NCBI GenBank assembly: GCA_010645155.1
Contig: CM021312.1
Coordinates: 7,971,091 to 8,035,090 of the forward strand
Length of the DNA: 64,000 bases
Source: Tigriopus japonicus
Taxonomy: Eukaryota; Arthropoda; Copepoda; Harpacticoida; Harpacticidae
Direction: 5' to 3'
Made by a program: the position numbers and the translations under genes. The notes beneath the pieces are model-generated. The model saw nothing but the letters and a program-made list of their open reading frames with translations, ran no database searches and had not been told where the DNA came from. This document shows positions 55,264-64,000 of this stretch, piece by piece (the first letter of the stretch is position 1; the number at the start of each line of letters is the position of its first letter).

Positions 55264-56426
55264 GACAAAAACAGTCAAAAACGCCAAAAAAAACGCCAGA
55301 TTCCCGTTTCTTTATTATGCATTTATTCTAGGTCAGATATATCATGTATCAACCTTTCATTGATAAACTTAGCTTAGTTGAACTTAATCATTGGGTTGGA
55401 GTCATGCTTTGGGTTGATAAAGTTGAAAACAACACCTTTTTCAACACGTTTGCTCTCAATAAGACTTAACTAGTTTTGAACCAGCTGATAAGAAATTTTA
55501 CTCAAACAGCTATCAGTACGAAAAAATAAGAAAACAGAAAATTAAGTAAGCCACCACCATATTCAAAACAACCGATCAGGAGTGTCAATCAAAACGCTTT
55601 GTCAGAGACACGCAAATTAAATTGTTTTGCAATAATTTGCAGTTTTTCAATTTTCCTTGCCATTTGGATTTGTCACTTCAGCAAATTTTACTTTCCATCC
55701 CAGAACATATGACAAAATGTGCTGAAGTGGTAAATAAATGTGCTGGCATGGTAAATAACAAATTATATGTTTTGAGCTTCAAAAGCTTCTTTTGTTTGCT
55801 CAACAACATTCCAACATTCTCTTCTCTTTATTACTAATCGCAATAAAAGATACTTATCTTATTAGCTATTCCTAGCTTTTCCTATCTATAAGAAATAAAA
55901 TACCTCGTAAACTTACCTTGACATAACACATTCTTTTAAGATGAAAAAGTACAGCTTTAGCTCTAACTACAGTTACAGAAAGAGAGATATTTGCGGATGC
56001 TGTTCTTGGTGCACCCACATTAGTGCCGGTTTTCTGAAAACGGCATCATCAGGAACAATCAACCCACAGTGAAAAGAATAACTAAAATAAATAAAAAATA
56101 AAATAAAAACACATCGGACTGGCACTTTTCATTTTACAATGAAAGAGCTGCGCTCATCGCTTGAAAGGTTTTGTGGGCTTTCTGGGAATACCGATACACT
56201 GATAGGCTTGAAGGGGACCGTCCTACTCGCTGAGCAATATCTGACATTGCAAAATTTGCGTCTCGCAAAATTACAGTACTCCCAATTCTACCACTGTGAA
56301 GTCCAAATTTATGAGCATCGAGACCCCGTGCTTGCAGGGCCTGCATTTGTTCGGATCTGCATGAGTGATACGTAGCTTTCCTTGATCCATCAGGAACGAG
56401 ATTGTTGCCATGAGATTTGAAAATTC
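55236..56426. repeat. right arm of ~1.3-kb palindrome (inner part)
   Basis: Inverted copy of 53206-54504. The arm is broken at 56426 by a Mutator-like element. Its remaining 5' part is found beyond two insertions, as 5 bp plus duplications at 57714-57736 and then 62492-62575. Confidence 0.9.
56134..56426 (-). pseudogene. tyrosine recombinase C-terminus, inverted copy
   Basis: The minus-strand frame encodes the same C-terminal recombinase sequence as 53301-53596, including HSGRIGSTVI and VYRYSQKAHK. It is cut at 56426 by a TIR element; the upstream coding continues at 62575-62492. It cannot make recombinase. Confidence 0.9.
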
Positions 56427-57713
56427 TATGAACGTTACATGGATTGAAAATCCACATACATAGGAGCCGATGTACATAAACAAACCTCAGTGAAGGGTAA
56501 AGTCAATCAGGGTTGCTAAAATATGCTACACACATGGCAGTTAGTAGAAACACATTTTTCTTTCAGAAATCATATTGCAAAAATATTTTTGTTTTATTCA
56601 TTCAATAATTAAGCAAGTTCTCTCCATAATCTTCATTGTAGGTAGATTAAGACTAAACCTATTTCAACTCCTAACCCATGCTTAAACTTGGCAACATTAT
56701 GTATCTGCAAATGGAAAATGAGTTATGATGTCATGGGGAGCTATATACCTGGTATGGTAGTGTTGCCAGTTTGGAAGTGTGTTAGAGGTGCCAAAAGGAT
56801 GATGTGCCCCTCTTTTTAGGGGATTTTACTATCCCAAAATGGTTGTGAGCATAGAAGCATATGTCAAGTATTGACCACAAGGCCAATAAAATATCTCTGT
56901 GGGTTTATGATTTATTATACATTCAGCAAAAAATTTGTTCAAATATGGTTTCATTTGTTATTACCATTTCATATTTTGGGGGGGGGGAGGGGATATTTAA
57001 ATACTGCTACAAGGAATGGGATTCCCTGTAAAGAGAGTTAATCATTGATATAATTTCTACAATTAATGTTTATATGATATTTGGTCTACCAATGAGTTAC
57101 TGTTGGCAGATCTATACAACCCTTGTATAGTGGGTTGGTCAGGAAAAGTGTTTAAAAAATTGTTCACAATCCTGCCTTAAATGCAAAGAATCTGGAAGAA
57201 ATATCAAGGCATGTTTAAAGTTGTTTGCAAATTTTTTGTTTGTTTTGTAAGGCAAATTCATTACTAAAATCATTAGAATTTCAGTGACTTGAAATAGGAT
57301 ATCAAAAACCTCCATAAAATATTAGTTTAGGAGATAATATCACTCTCTTGGCAAATCAAATTTTAATAATATGTTTATTGCGACTCAAGGTCATGTCAGG
57401 TTGTAAAAAATACTATAAAAAAATATATATATGTGTTCTCAAATAAACGGTGCAGTGACATGTCAAATGTTAAAAAACGTTACAATAGACAAATTATATT
57501 GTGGTATCACAAGTGAGTTGACTAGAATGGTTTCAGTGCACATTTTTAAAACATGTACACATTCCAAACATAATAATTCATAGAAAATTGTGCCAATAGT
57601 AATGGCGTGTCTAGCATTTTTTGGCAACCCTGATTGACTTTGCCGTCCACTTGGATTTGTTTATGCACAGTGGCTTCTATGTACGTGGATTTTCAATCCA
57701 TGTAACGTTCATA
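56427..57713. mobile_element. Mutator-like TIR element, 1287 bp, 9-bp target duplication
   Basis: The ends are TATGAACGTTACATGGATTG and its complement. Inverted repeats are alignable for about 100 bp (through AAAGTCAATCAGGGTTGC). The 9-bp direct repeat TGAAAATTC flanks it exactly (56418-56426 and 57714-57722). Long TIRs plus a 9-bp duplication indicate the Mutator superfamily. The interior has no transposase frame; it includes the dispersed repeat also at 1239-1430 and an 11-bp G run interrupted by one A near 56983. Confidence 0.85.
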
Positions 57714-58280
57714 TGAAAATTCGGGGAATGATAAAATCTAAGCCTCTTTTCGACACACATTTTTTTCCATCTAGCGGTAGGAATGTGAACTAAAAATACA
57801 TCATTCTTCGCTCAAAATCAGGGTGACCAATTTCGAGAAGTTATAAAAGATCAAAACTTGGCTGTTTCTCTCAAACTTTGAACAATAATCCCAGATAACA
57901 TGTTAACAGGGCCATCATCAATTGTAAATGTCATTTTGTCGTTCTAAATGGGTTTTCAATGTCAATTTTCTGGCGAAGATGAGTCGAGAAAAAAAGTTGG
58001 GCTCCCTGCCCAATGTTGATCAATCAAATAGAACCGGGCGGTGAAGTTACACTGCGATCCATCTGCGGCTGTCTTGAAATGCAACGGTCGGGGTCGGCAA
58101 CCCATCTCCTCACTCTTAATAAGCCGTATTCTTTTAGCTCACTGTTCATGGTGAGATAAAGACAAGCCCGGTGTCTGTCTGTTTATCGGTAGAAATGATC
58201 ATTGGTGGTTCATATTAATTGTTGCCTCAAAAATGGATCTGCCAATGTCATGAGGACATTGTCGTGATCATTGCCATTGA

Positions 58281-58680
58281 TGGGTGGTGGCACTCTCTTT
58301 CTCTCTGGATCCGTATGAAAGAGTGGCTGCATTCATCGATTGGCCGGCGTTAATGACGATGGTGATATCTTGGTCTCAAATGCTGGAGTTCGGGCATATC
58401 ATACTTTGTTGCACCAGCTTCAAAATTCCAAGCTCTAATGGTAATGGGACCGGCCATACAAACATGTTCAGGTCAGGTACGTTCATATGCTGCTTATTGA
58501 TAACAAAAAGATGATGATGATAATAGTAATGATGATAAAGTGATCATTGCCTCTCTCTCTTTCATAAGGAGGATCAGGTCGGGTACCAGGTGATATCGAC
58601 ACTTTGATGAGGTTCATCATGAACTGCGTTGAAGAGCAAGAAGTGCTGGACCTAAACTTGCGAATTTGGGATTCTTCTTG
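58281..58680 (+). other. exon-like segments inside the large TIR element
   Basis: A frame ending HTNMFRSG at a GTACG donor (58497) can join in phase to an acceptor after TCTTTCATAAG (58568) and then read GSGRVPGDIDTLMRFIMNCV, EEQEVLDLNLRIWDSS, stop at 58680. The second part looks protein-like. No start codon or family was identified, so this is tentative. Confidence 0.25.
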
Positions 58681-58720
58681 AAAGCACAAGGTGTTACTAA
58701 GCCTATGCTGCTCTTTAAAG

Positions 58721-61496
58721 CAGGAGAATCAGATTGCAAAATCTGACCACTCGCACTGAAAAAAGCCAATTAATTGCAGAGTCCACCGTTGTTCCAACTG
58801 AGGCCACCTGTTTGTCCAAGTCATCCAAAATATTGACGCATTGGATGTTCGACTCCGTATCTAGATTTGAAGTCCGGACTGCAAGCGAATGTCATTTTCA
58901 AGAGTTCCATAAACAAGACCTTTCCACAAATCCAAAACCCGGGATTGGAACTTCACGGAATGGATCAAACAAGATTAACTGGGTGAGTAATTTTTCATTT
59001 TTTTGTGTTGTTCAGTTTTGATGTTCATGATTGGCTTGGATTTCTTGTCCAAGACAATGATCGTAGCACTAACGTATCAGTCGCATCATTGCTTTCACAA
59101 ACGGGGTTGTTTCTTGCCACGCTGTGGGTAGAAATCCCTTTTTTGTAAGAAAAATGTCTGTTGATTAATAATAATACATAATGAAAAAGAGATATTTCAA
59201 AAGACTCACAGTCAACCGTTGTTTGATATTTTTCTTTCATCAAACCTAATGATTGCATAGTTCGCACGATAACACGCCGGATTCTATGACTTTAATTTTC
59301 ACTCATTCCTCTGGAATTTGTGCCGTTTGTCTCGTAACCCTTACGATGGCCTCCATTGGGGCTTAAGGTTTGGGTAAAGATGGAGACTTGATATTTCATA
59401 AGAATTACTACATGTTATTATAGACGATGAACGAAAAACAAAGTGTTTTCTAAAGAGTTATGAAATATGTTTTTGTGAAAATCTTGCTTAAGTGTACAGT
59501 ATAACTGATTTGAATTTTCGGCCGAAAGCTTTGTCGGTCCACCATCACTGATCAAAACGCGATCGAATTTGTCATTTTGCCCTTATTGTGAAAATCCTCC
59601 CTGTCTTAATACAACTAAGAAAAATAACAAGGTATTGATCGACATGATGGGAAAATTAGTTCAAGAGGAGTCTGACTTCGTAGATGTGCAAACTCTTGGA
59701 AAGACCTCCCAAGACGCTTGTAAAGCCAAATGAAAAATTGCACCAATACTTGTACTTTAAAGTTTGGCCTAAAAGTTACTTCAGCAAGTCCACCGTAAAA
59801 CTAAAAATAGGAATAAGTACTTTTGGTAACAAATTTGAAAGTTTTGTGTCACAAGTACAGCATTTTTGAAATGTAATGGCACCGTTTTTCGTTACTTTTG
59901 CAAAAGGAGGCACGAATCATTGTATGTACGTTCACAACTTTACAATTTCGTTACAACTACCCTGAGCAATGCATGTGCAAAGGGCAGTGCTTAGTCGCTT
60001 TTAATCTTTCATTGTTTTAGTTGCTTCGAAAGAGAATGATGAAATTTAAAAATCATATTTAGAACTTCAGCTTGTACTTTCAGAAAAGTATTAATACAGG
60101 ATTTTCCATTTAAAACCCGGCAAGGTAGAATCAGGGGCTTTGAATGATATATCAATGATTACAAATAATTCTAATCATATTTTCATCTAGAACTTTTGTT
60201 TTTAAACATTTCTCAAAGTGGCTTTATTTTTGACGGGGTCTTGAATTCAATTAGCAATAAAGGAGGCGATTCACTGTCAACATGTTCCTCATGATTTATT
60301 TTCATGAAGTTCTTTTCATGAAGTCAACGAATCGCATAAACAGCAATCATTTTTTGTTTTAATCCCATGATTAGGTTTGATGATGTTGTTGGATAAATAT
60401 GTTACACAAATTGCTGATAAAAGGAAGTCTTAATGTCGGATGTGATTTCTTTGCTTGTTTTTTAGTGCTAGGTTAATTTTAGGCTCAATTCTCTTTCTTC
60501 TCCAAAACTCATTCCCATGAACCTTTCAATTGAACCTTTAATTGAACCCACTTAAGGGATGAATGTGGAAGGCCCTGATAATAGAATAATGGCCTTGCTG
60601 CAATTTGATGACTAGATAACAAGAACTTCATGAAGAACAAGTTGACGGCGAATCTCTTCTTTTATTGCTAATTGAATTCAAGACCTCGTCAAAAAATAGG
60701 AGCCTTTTGGAGAAATTGTTTATTAAGCACATCTTCATAAAAATGGCAAAGTCACATTCAATTTGAGAGACAGTTGAACATTCCTAGGCTTTTTTGGTAT
60801 GAATTGCTCATGATGATGGTTTTTGGACGCAATTTTGCAACTTCGCTTTATGAAAAAAAAACTCCCATTATCCTCAAATAAAATCCAAATGTCTACTCGA
60901 AGCTGCTCCATAAACAATATCCTTTCAAATTACTACATGATATTGCTATTCTAAAGCAAAGAACTCTGAGTTTACTTCTCCAAAGGTCCCGACAATTTAG
61001 CATCCTTTGTTGCTTCAAATTCAAAATTTGGCCATGTAGTAAAACTCTACCACAATTACATTCCTTTCTTTTGTAATTATATACGCAATAAGCCGCCATG
61101 GCTTAACTCATCTTTTTAATTATTATCATTGTTCTTACTAAATAGATTTGGCCTTTTGCCAATAGCATTCAGAGGCCATTAAGTTTGCAAAAGCACAATT
61201 TACGAACTCTGTTATTCTTCTAGGAAAACGAAAGCAATACCTCTCGCTCGTCGGGCAACTACGATTTTGGAGGAACACAAAAGGAAACGGAGGAAACTGA
61301 GACGTTTGGAAATTCGACAACATTGAAGGACGATTCTAATGATGTGATATTCCAGCTTCAAACCCTTCGGCTCAACCTCATTGGGGTTCCATCGTATCTC
61401 TCGTCCTGCCATGAATTGACAGACAACGGTTACACCATTCCAAAACCGAAGATATATCCCTTAGACAAAAGGCGAGCAGCCAACACTTGTCCGTAG
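58721..61496 (+). CDS. possible two-exon Ser/Thr-rich coding sequence inside the TIR element
   Basis: Exon-like 58721-58982 is preceded by CTCTTTAAAG and followed by a consensus GTGAGT donor. It encodes TEKSQLIAESTVVPTEATCL … GIGTSRNGSNKINW. A matching phase-0 acceptor (TTATTCTTCTAG, ending 61223) opens a 90-residue frame ENESNTSRSSGNYDFGGTQK … YPLDKRRAANTCP, stop at 61496. No start codon was found and the protein was not recognised. It may be a host fragment captured by the element or a chance combination. Confidence 0.25.
60213..60722. repeat. nested inverted repeat, ~115-bp arms
   Basis: The block GAGGTCTTGAATTCAATTAG followed by CAATAAA and GTCAACTTGTTC occurs near 60235-60320 and in reverse complement near 60598-60705 with about 85% identity and a ~280-bp spacer. 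It is an old foldback inserted in, or part of, the large TIR element. Confidence 0.75.
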
Positions 61497-62491
61497 TTTC
61501 ATTGATAGTGCCTCATTTGTCTTTTTCCTGTTTTTAATGAAGGTCATTTGAAATTTCTTATTGTTGCTTGCCACCTAGCAACCATATTTGTGTATAAATA
61601 TGTCTGTAATAAACCATACACAATTGGCAACAACTTTATTTCAACCACAGATGTACCAAATATATAGTTGGGCCTAGAACAAACTTTTTTGTTGGAAAGT
61701 GATGCGATGGGGGTTGAATCTTTCAACAGCTTCTTGTTCCTCTTCATTGGTGGTTGCATGCAGACGTTGTTACTTTTAACTTTTCTTCTTGGTTCATCAT
61801 TGATTCCTGATCAATCCGGAGTGAGCGGAGCTTCCTTCCTTCCCAAACGTCTCTTTCCGGGGTGAAATCCGTGCTCTGATTTAGATTCGATTCTCGGGCA
61901 AGCTTGTATCTTTGTCCGTTACTCTTATCAGGATGATTATCACGGGTGTCTCAAGGATTCTCAAGGGAAACCCTCAAATTGACAAGAAGATCTAACGTCT
62001 CAAAATGGCAATGGCACGCCCATTCATTTGGCTTTGAGAGTTTTGAGACCCACGAGTATATTGCTAAACAAGATAAGAGAACGCACAATCCACTTCTCTG
62101 ACAACCATGAGGAAGTTCGTATCATTGGGTGTTAACCGGGATCAACGGACTTGGGATCATAAAGCTCTCCAGTCGCGATTGAAGGGGACGGCCTTTGACA
62201 GACTTCTAGCAGGGAGCCCAATTTTCTTTCCCCAATTCATCTTCGCCAGAAAATTTACATTGTAGACCCGTTTAGAACGTCAAAATGACATTTACAATTG
62301 ATGATGGCGCTGTTTAACAAGTTATCTGGGACTATTGTTCAAAGTTTGAGAGAAACAGCCAAGTTTTGATCTTTTATAACTTCTCGAAATTGGTCACCCT
62401 GATTTTGAGCGAAGAATGATGTATTTTTAGTTCACATTCCTACCGCTAGATGGAAAAAATGTGTGTCGAAAAGAGGCTTAGAATGATTAAA

Positions 62492-62575
62492 CCATTGTAG
62501 AATGGTCCAAGCTGTTGAAAGTAATTCTTTGTCAGCTTCACGGGGCAAAATATTGTTCCGGAGCTATTAACTATG
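62492..62575 (-). pseudogene. displaced 5' piece of the inverted recombinase copy
   Basis: The reverse complement matches 53206-53290 (CATAGTTAATAGCTCCGGAA through CTTGGACCATTCTACAATGG). It was separated from its 3' part at 56426 by the two TIR elements. Confidence 0.9.
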
Positions 62576-62809
62576 TGTCGCAAATTGATGTCTGTGAAGC
62601 TATCGGAGGAATACGGAGGAGGTCGATTCTACATCTATGGTTAGCTAGGTTATCTTATTCATCCAACCTATCTATGCCTTACGATCAATAAAGCTTCCTC
62701 TTCCGGCGAGTCAGTCGAGTAGAGACTACCAAACCACAAACACGTTGTAAGTTCATTCCTATTTCCAATAGGTTAGAATACTTAGACATTTATTATCCAA
62801 AGGTACTAT
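62576..62809. other. no gene seen
   Basis: Short stretch to the right of the palindrome; no recognisable coding or repeat content. Confidence 0.4.
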
Positions 62810-62837
62810 CATCCATGTGCTGATCAGCACATGGATG
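62810..62837. repeat. perfect 28-bp palindrome
   Basis: CATCCATGTGCTGA is followed immediately by its exact reverse complement. It sits directly at the truncation point of the mini-element copy that starts at 62838, so it may mark a repair or rearrangement junction. Confidence 0.95.
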
Positions 62838-63027
62838 AAAAGGTGGTCTGTGGAATGCGAAAACCAAGATTGGAAGAACAAGGGTTTTCGCATTTCACAG
62901 ACTACCCTCATGAGTTACATGCTATGAAAAATGTCGTATTTTTAAATCCCGTATTCCTGATCGTTTGTTTTGTTGTTTAAGCCCCGTTGCGCAACCAAAA
63001 CCATTGTCAGGATAAACTCACATCTGC
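62838..63027. mobile_element. truncated copy of the 254-bp mini-element
   Basis: Nearly identical to 54604-54788 (one difference seen, CCTCATGAG for CCTAATGAG), including the GTCTGTGGAATGCG hairpin and the TTGCGCAACC end, and extending 23 bp past that end. The left inverted end is missing. Confidence 0.85.
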
Positions 63028-63139
63028 GATCAGCTTCAGTTTTTTGAGTGGAAGGCCAATTTACGTGTTTTTTTGTTATATTGAGAATAAACGCTTTTAA
63101 TGCCTTGTATGTACCACTACTTTGTATTTTCATTCGTCG

Positions 63140-63590
63140 ACTTCTTGGGCAGCATCGTCAATCAAATTAGGTGGAAGGTTACCAATATCGGCAAAGACAA
63201 AAAGAATTTTGTTTTTATAGTTCAACATTTTGCATGGCATAAAATGCAGAGCCTTGGATCGCTTCATCCGTTAAATTGCTCTCTCCACTAGAACACGAAC
63301 TTCAGCAATTTGGTGTCCATCGTTGTTTTCACCCTTGGTAAATTGCACTCCTGTTATAAAAGGGGACATCACCAACGTTTCACCATGCTCTCTAATTTTG
63401 GTCTGAATGTGTGGAGATCCTTTGCCGGCAAAAACGATATCTCGTTCTTGAATGTATTTCAAAAGTCCACTTTTGACCCTGATTTCGGTACCGGTGGTGC
63501 GTCTTCCAAATCCTTTCGAGACGAAGTTTGTTTCCCAGATGGAACACATCCAATTAGGAATTTGATGTTAAATCTCGTGTGACGGCTTGA
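63140..63590 (-). pseudogene. DDE_Tnp_4 (PIF/Harbinger-type) transposase relic
   Basis: On the minus strand: NFVSKGFGRRTTGTEIRVKS, GLLKYIQERDIVFAGKG, then LVMSPFITGVQFTKGE, HQIAEVRVLVERAI, a stop, and RMKRSKALHFMPCKMLNYKN, then ILFVFADIGNLPPNLIDDAA. This is the C-terminal half of the DDE superfamily endonuclease 4 fold (consensus GDxxxADKGF … IAxxRxxVERxI). Where the catalytic Asp of ADKGF is expected there is Gly (AGKGS), and TTD reads TTG, so it is dead even without the stop. It lacks the N-terminal half. Confidence 0.75.
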
Positions 63591-64000
63591 ACCGATTTAT
63601 CGCAACGGCCGCGATCCGTATTCAGTTCCCAATCGACCGTCGACCATTATTTTTATTTTCACAACCAATAACACGTTCCATTCTTTGTTTTTTTAAGTTT
63701 CACTGATGTTTCTTTAGGCTTAATAAAGGTTTATTAGACGTCGGAATGGTCAAAAGCCTGCCTTTTAAGGTTACACGAGTTCGGAGGGTACCAGTAAACA
63801 AAGATTTGTTTACGAAAATCATCTGCTGAAAACAGCAGCCTAAACGTCCGAATTATGGCTGCCTAAGAATTCAGTCTGACTACGTGGCAACAGCTTCAAA
63901 ACATTTCTGTAGTCCAATACAGAAAGTCGGAGGCAACCAACAGTGTCCATGATTAAGCAAAACAAAAAGTGAACACTTGGGTAAAACTGTGTCTTTATTT
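63591..64000. other. right end, nothing recognised
   Basis: No coding frame, repeat or terminal inverted repeat could be supported. It may include the remainder of the transposon whose relic is at 63140-63590. Confidence 0.4.

Larger units (their letters stand above)
57737..62482. mobile_element. large Mutator-like TIR element, 4746 bp
   Basis: It begins TCTAAGCCTCTTTTCGACAC and ends with the complement. The TIRs are about 275 bp long and >90% identical (57737-58012 and 62210-62482). The flanking 9-bp repeats are ATGATAAAA (57728-57736) and ATGATTAAA (62483-62491), one mismatch. No MULE transposase was recognised in the interior, which instead has exon-like segments and a nested inverted repeat, so it is non-autonomous. 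It interrupts the right arm of the recombinase palindrome. Confidence 0.88.

Overview
This is nuclear DNA of an invertebrate animal, most likely an arthropod and plausibly a crustacean such as a copepod. The supporting signs are GT-AG introns, single-copy animal genes (kinesin-associated protein 3, TFIIIC subunit 5, proteasome beta-4, ATP synthase subunit d, ataxin-7), a Spaetzle-like Toll ligand (an arthropod signature), a degenerate TTAGG-type repeat, and a dense load of DIRS-like, Mutator-like, hAT-like and piggyBac-like transposable elements. The species call is inference. No tRNA, rRNA, CRISPR or prokaryotic operon was seen.

Left half (1-35 kb) is gene-rich and compact. After a mariner-like relic (about 255-575, minus) come: a five-exon four-pass membrane protein (1882-3263, +); KIFAP3 (7035-4636, -); an intact hAT-transposase-derived protein with two identical-spacing zinc fingers (7596-9887, +); an unknown two-exon Ser/Pro-rich protein (10987-10002, -); a small tail-anchored-like protein (11403-11149, -) divergent from GTF3C5 (11448-12977, +); an extended-synaptotagmin-like lipid-transfer protein (13132-14964, +); a SMYD4-like SET/MYND protein (16656-15024, -); a secreted M14 carboxypeptidase with an unusual ~95-residue insert (19784-18168, -); a Spaetzle-like cytokine (23175-25459, +); PSMB4 (29673-27111, -); ATP synthase subunit d (30307-30916, +); ataxin-7 of the SAGA complex (33625-31469, -); and an RCC1-repeat SERGEF-like protein (34891-33809, -). 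Non-autonomous elements with readable target-site duplications sit in the gaps: a hAT MITE at 20289-21020, a foldback at 21556-22009, and a TIR element in PSMB4 intron 1.

Right half (35-64 kb) is mobile-element territory with no convincing host gene. It has simple and minisatellite repeats (TTAGG-like, GACACC, TGGCGG, and a 41-bp array carrying two piggyBac-like TTAA mini-elements), then at least three lineages of tyrosine-recombinase (DIRS-like) retrotransposons: B (42.2-43.2 kb, +, truncated), A (48.6-43.4 kb, -, largely intact gag / RT-RNase H / recombinase), and C (48.8-53.6 kb, +, broken). C is interrupted by a YqaJ-type exonuclease fragment.

A ~1.3-kb near-identical inverted repeat (53206-54504 versus 56426-55236 and onward) duplicates the 3' end of the recombinase gene. 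Its right arm was then split by two Mutator-like TIR elements with 9-bp duplications, inserted only 14 bp apart: 56427-57713 and the 4.75-kb 57737-62482. The latter carries possible host-like exons. A DDE_Tnp_4 transposase relic ends the window.
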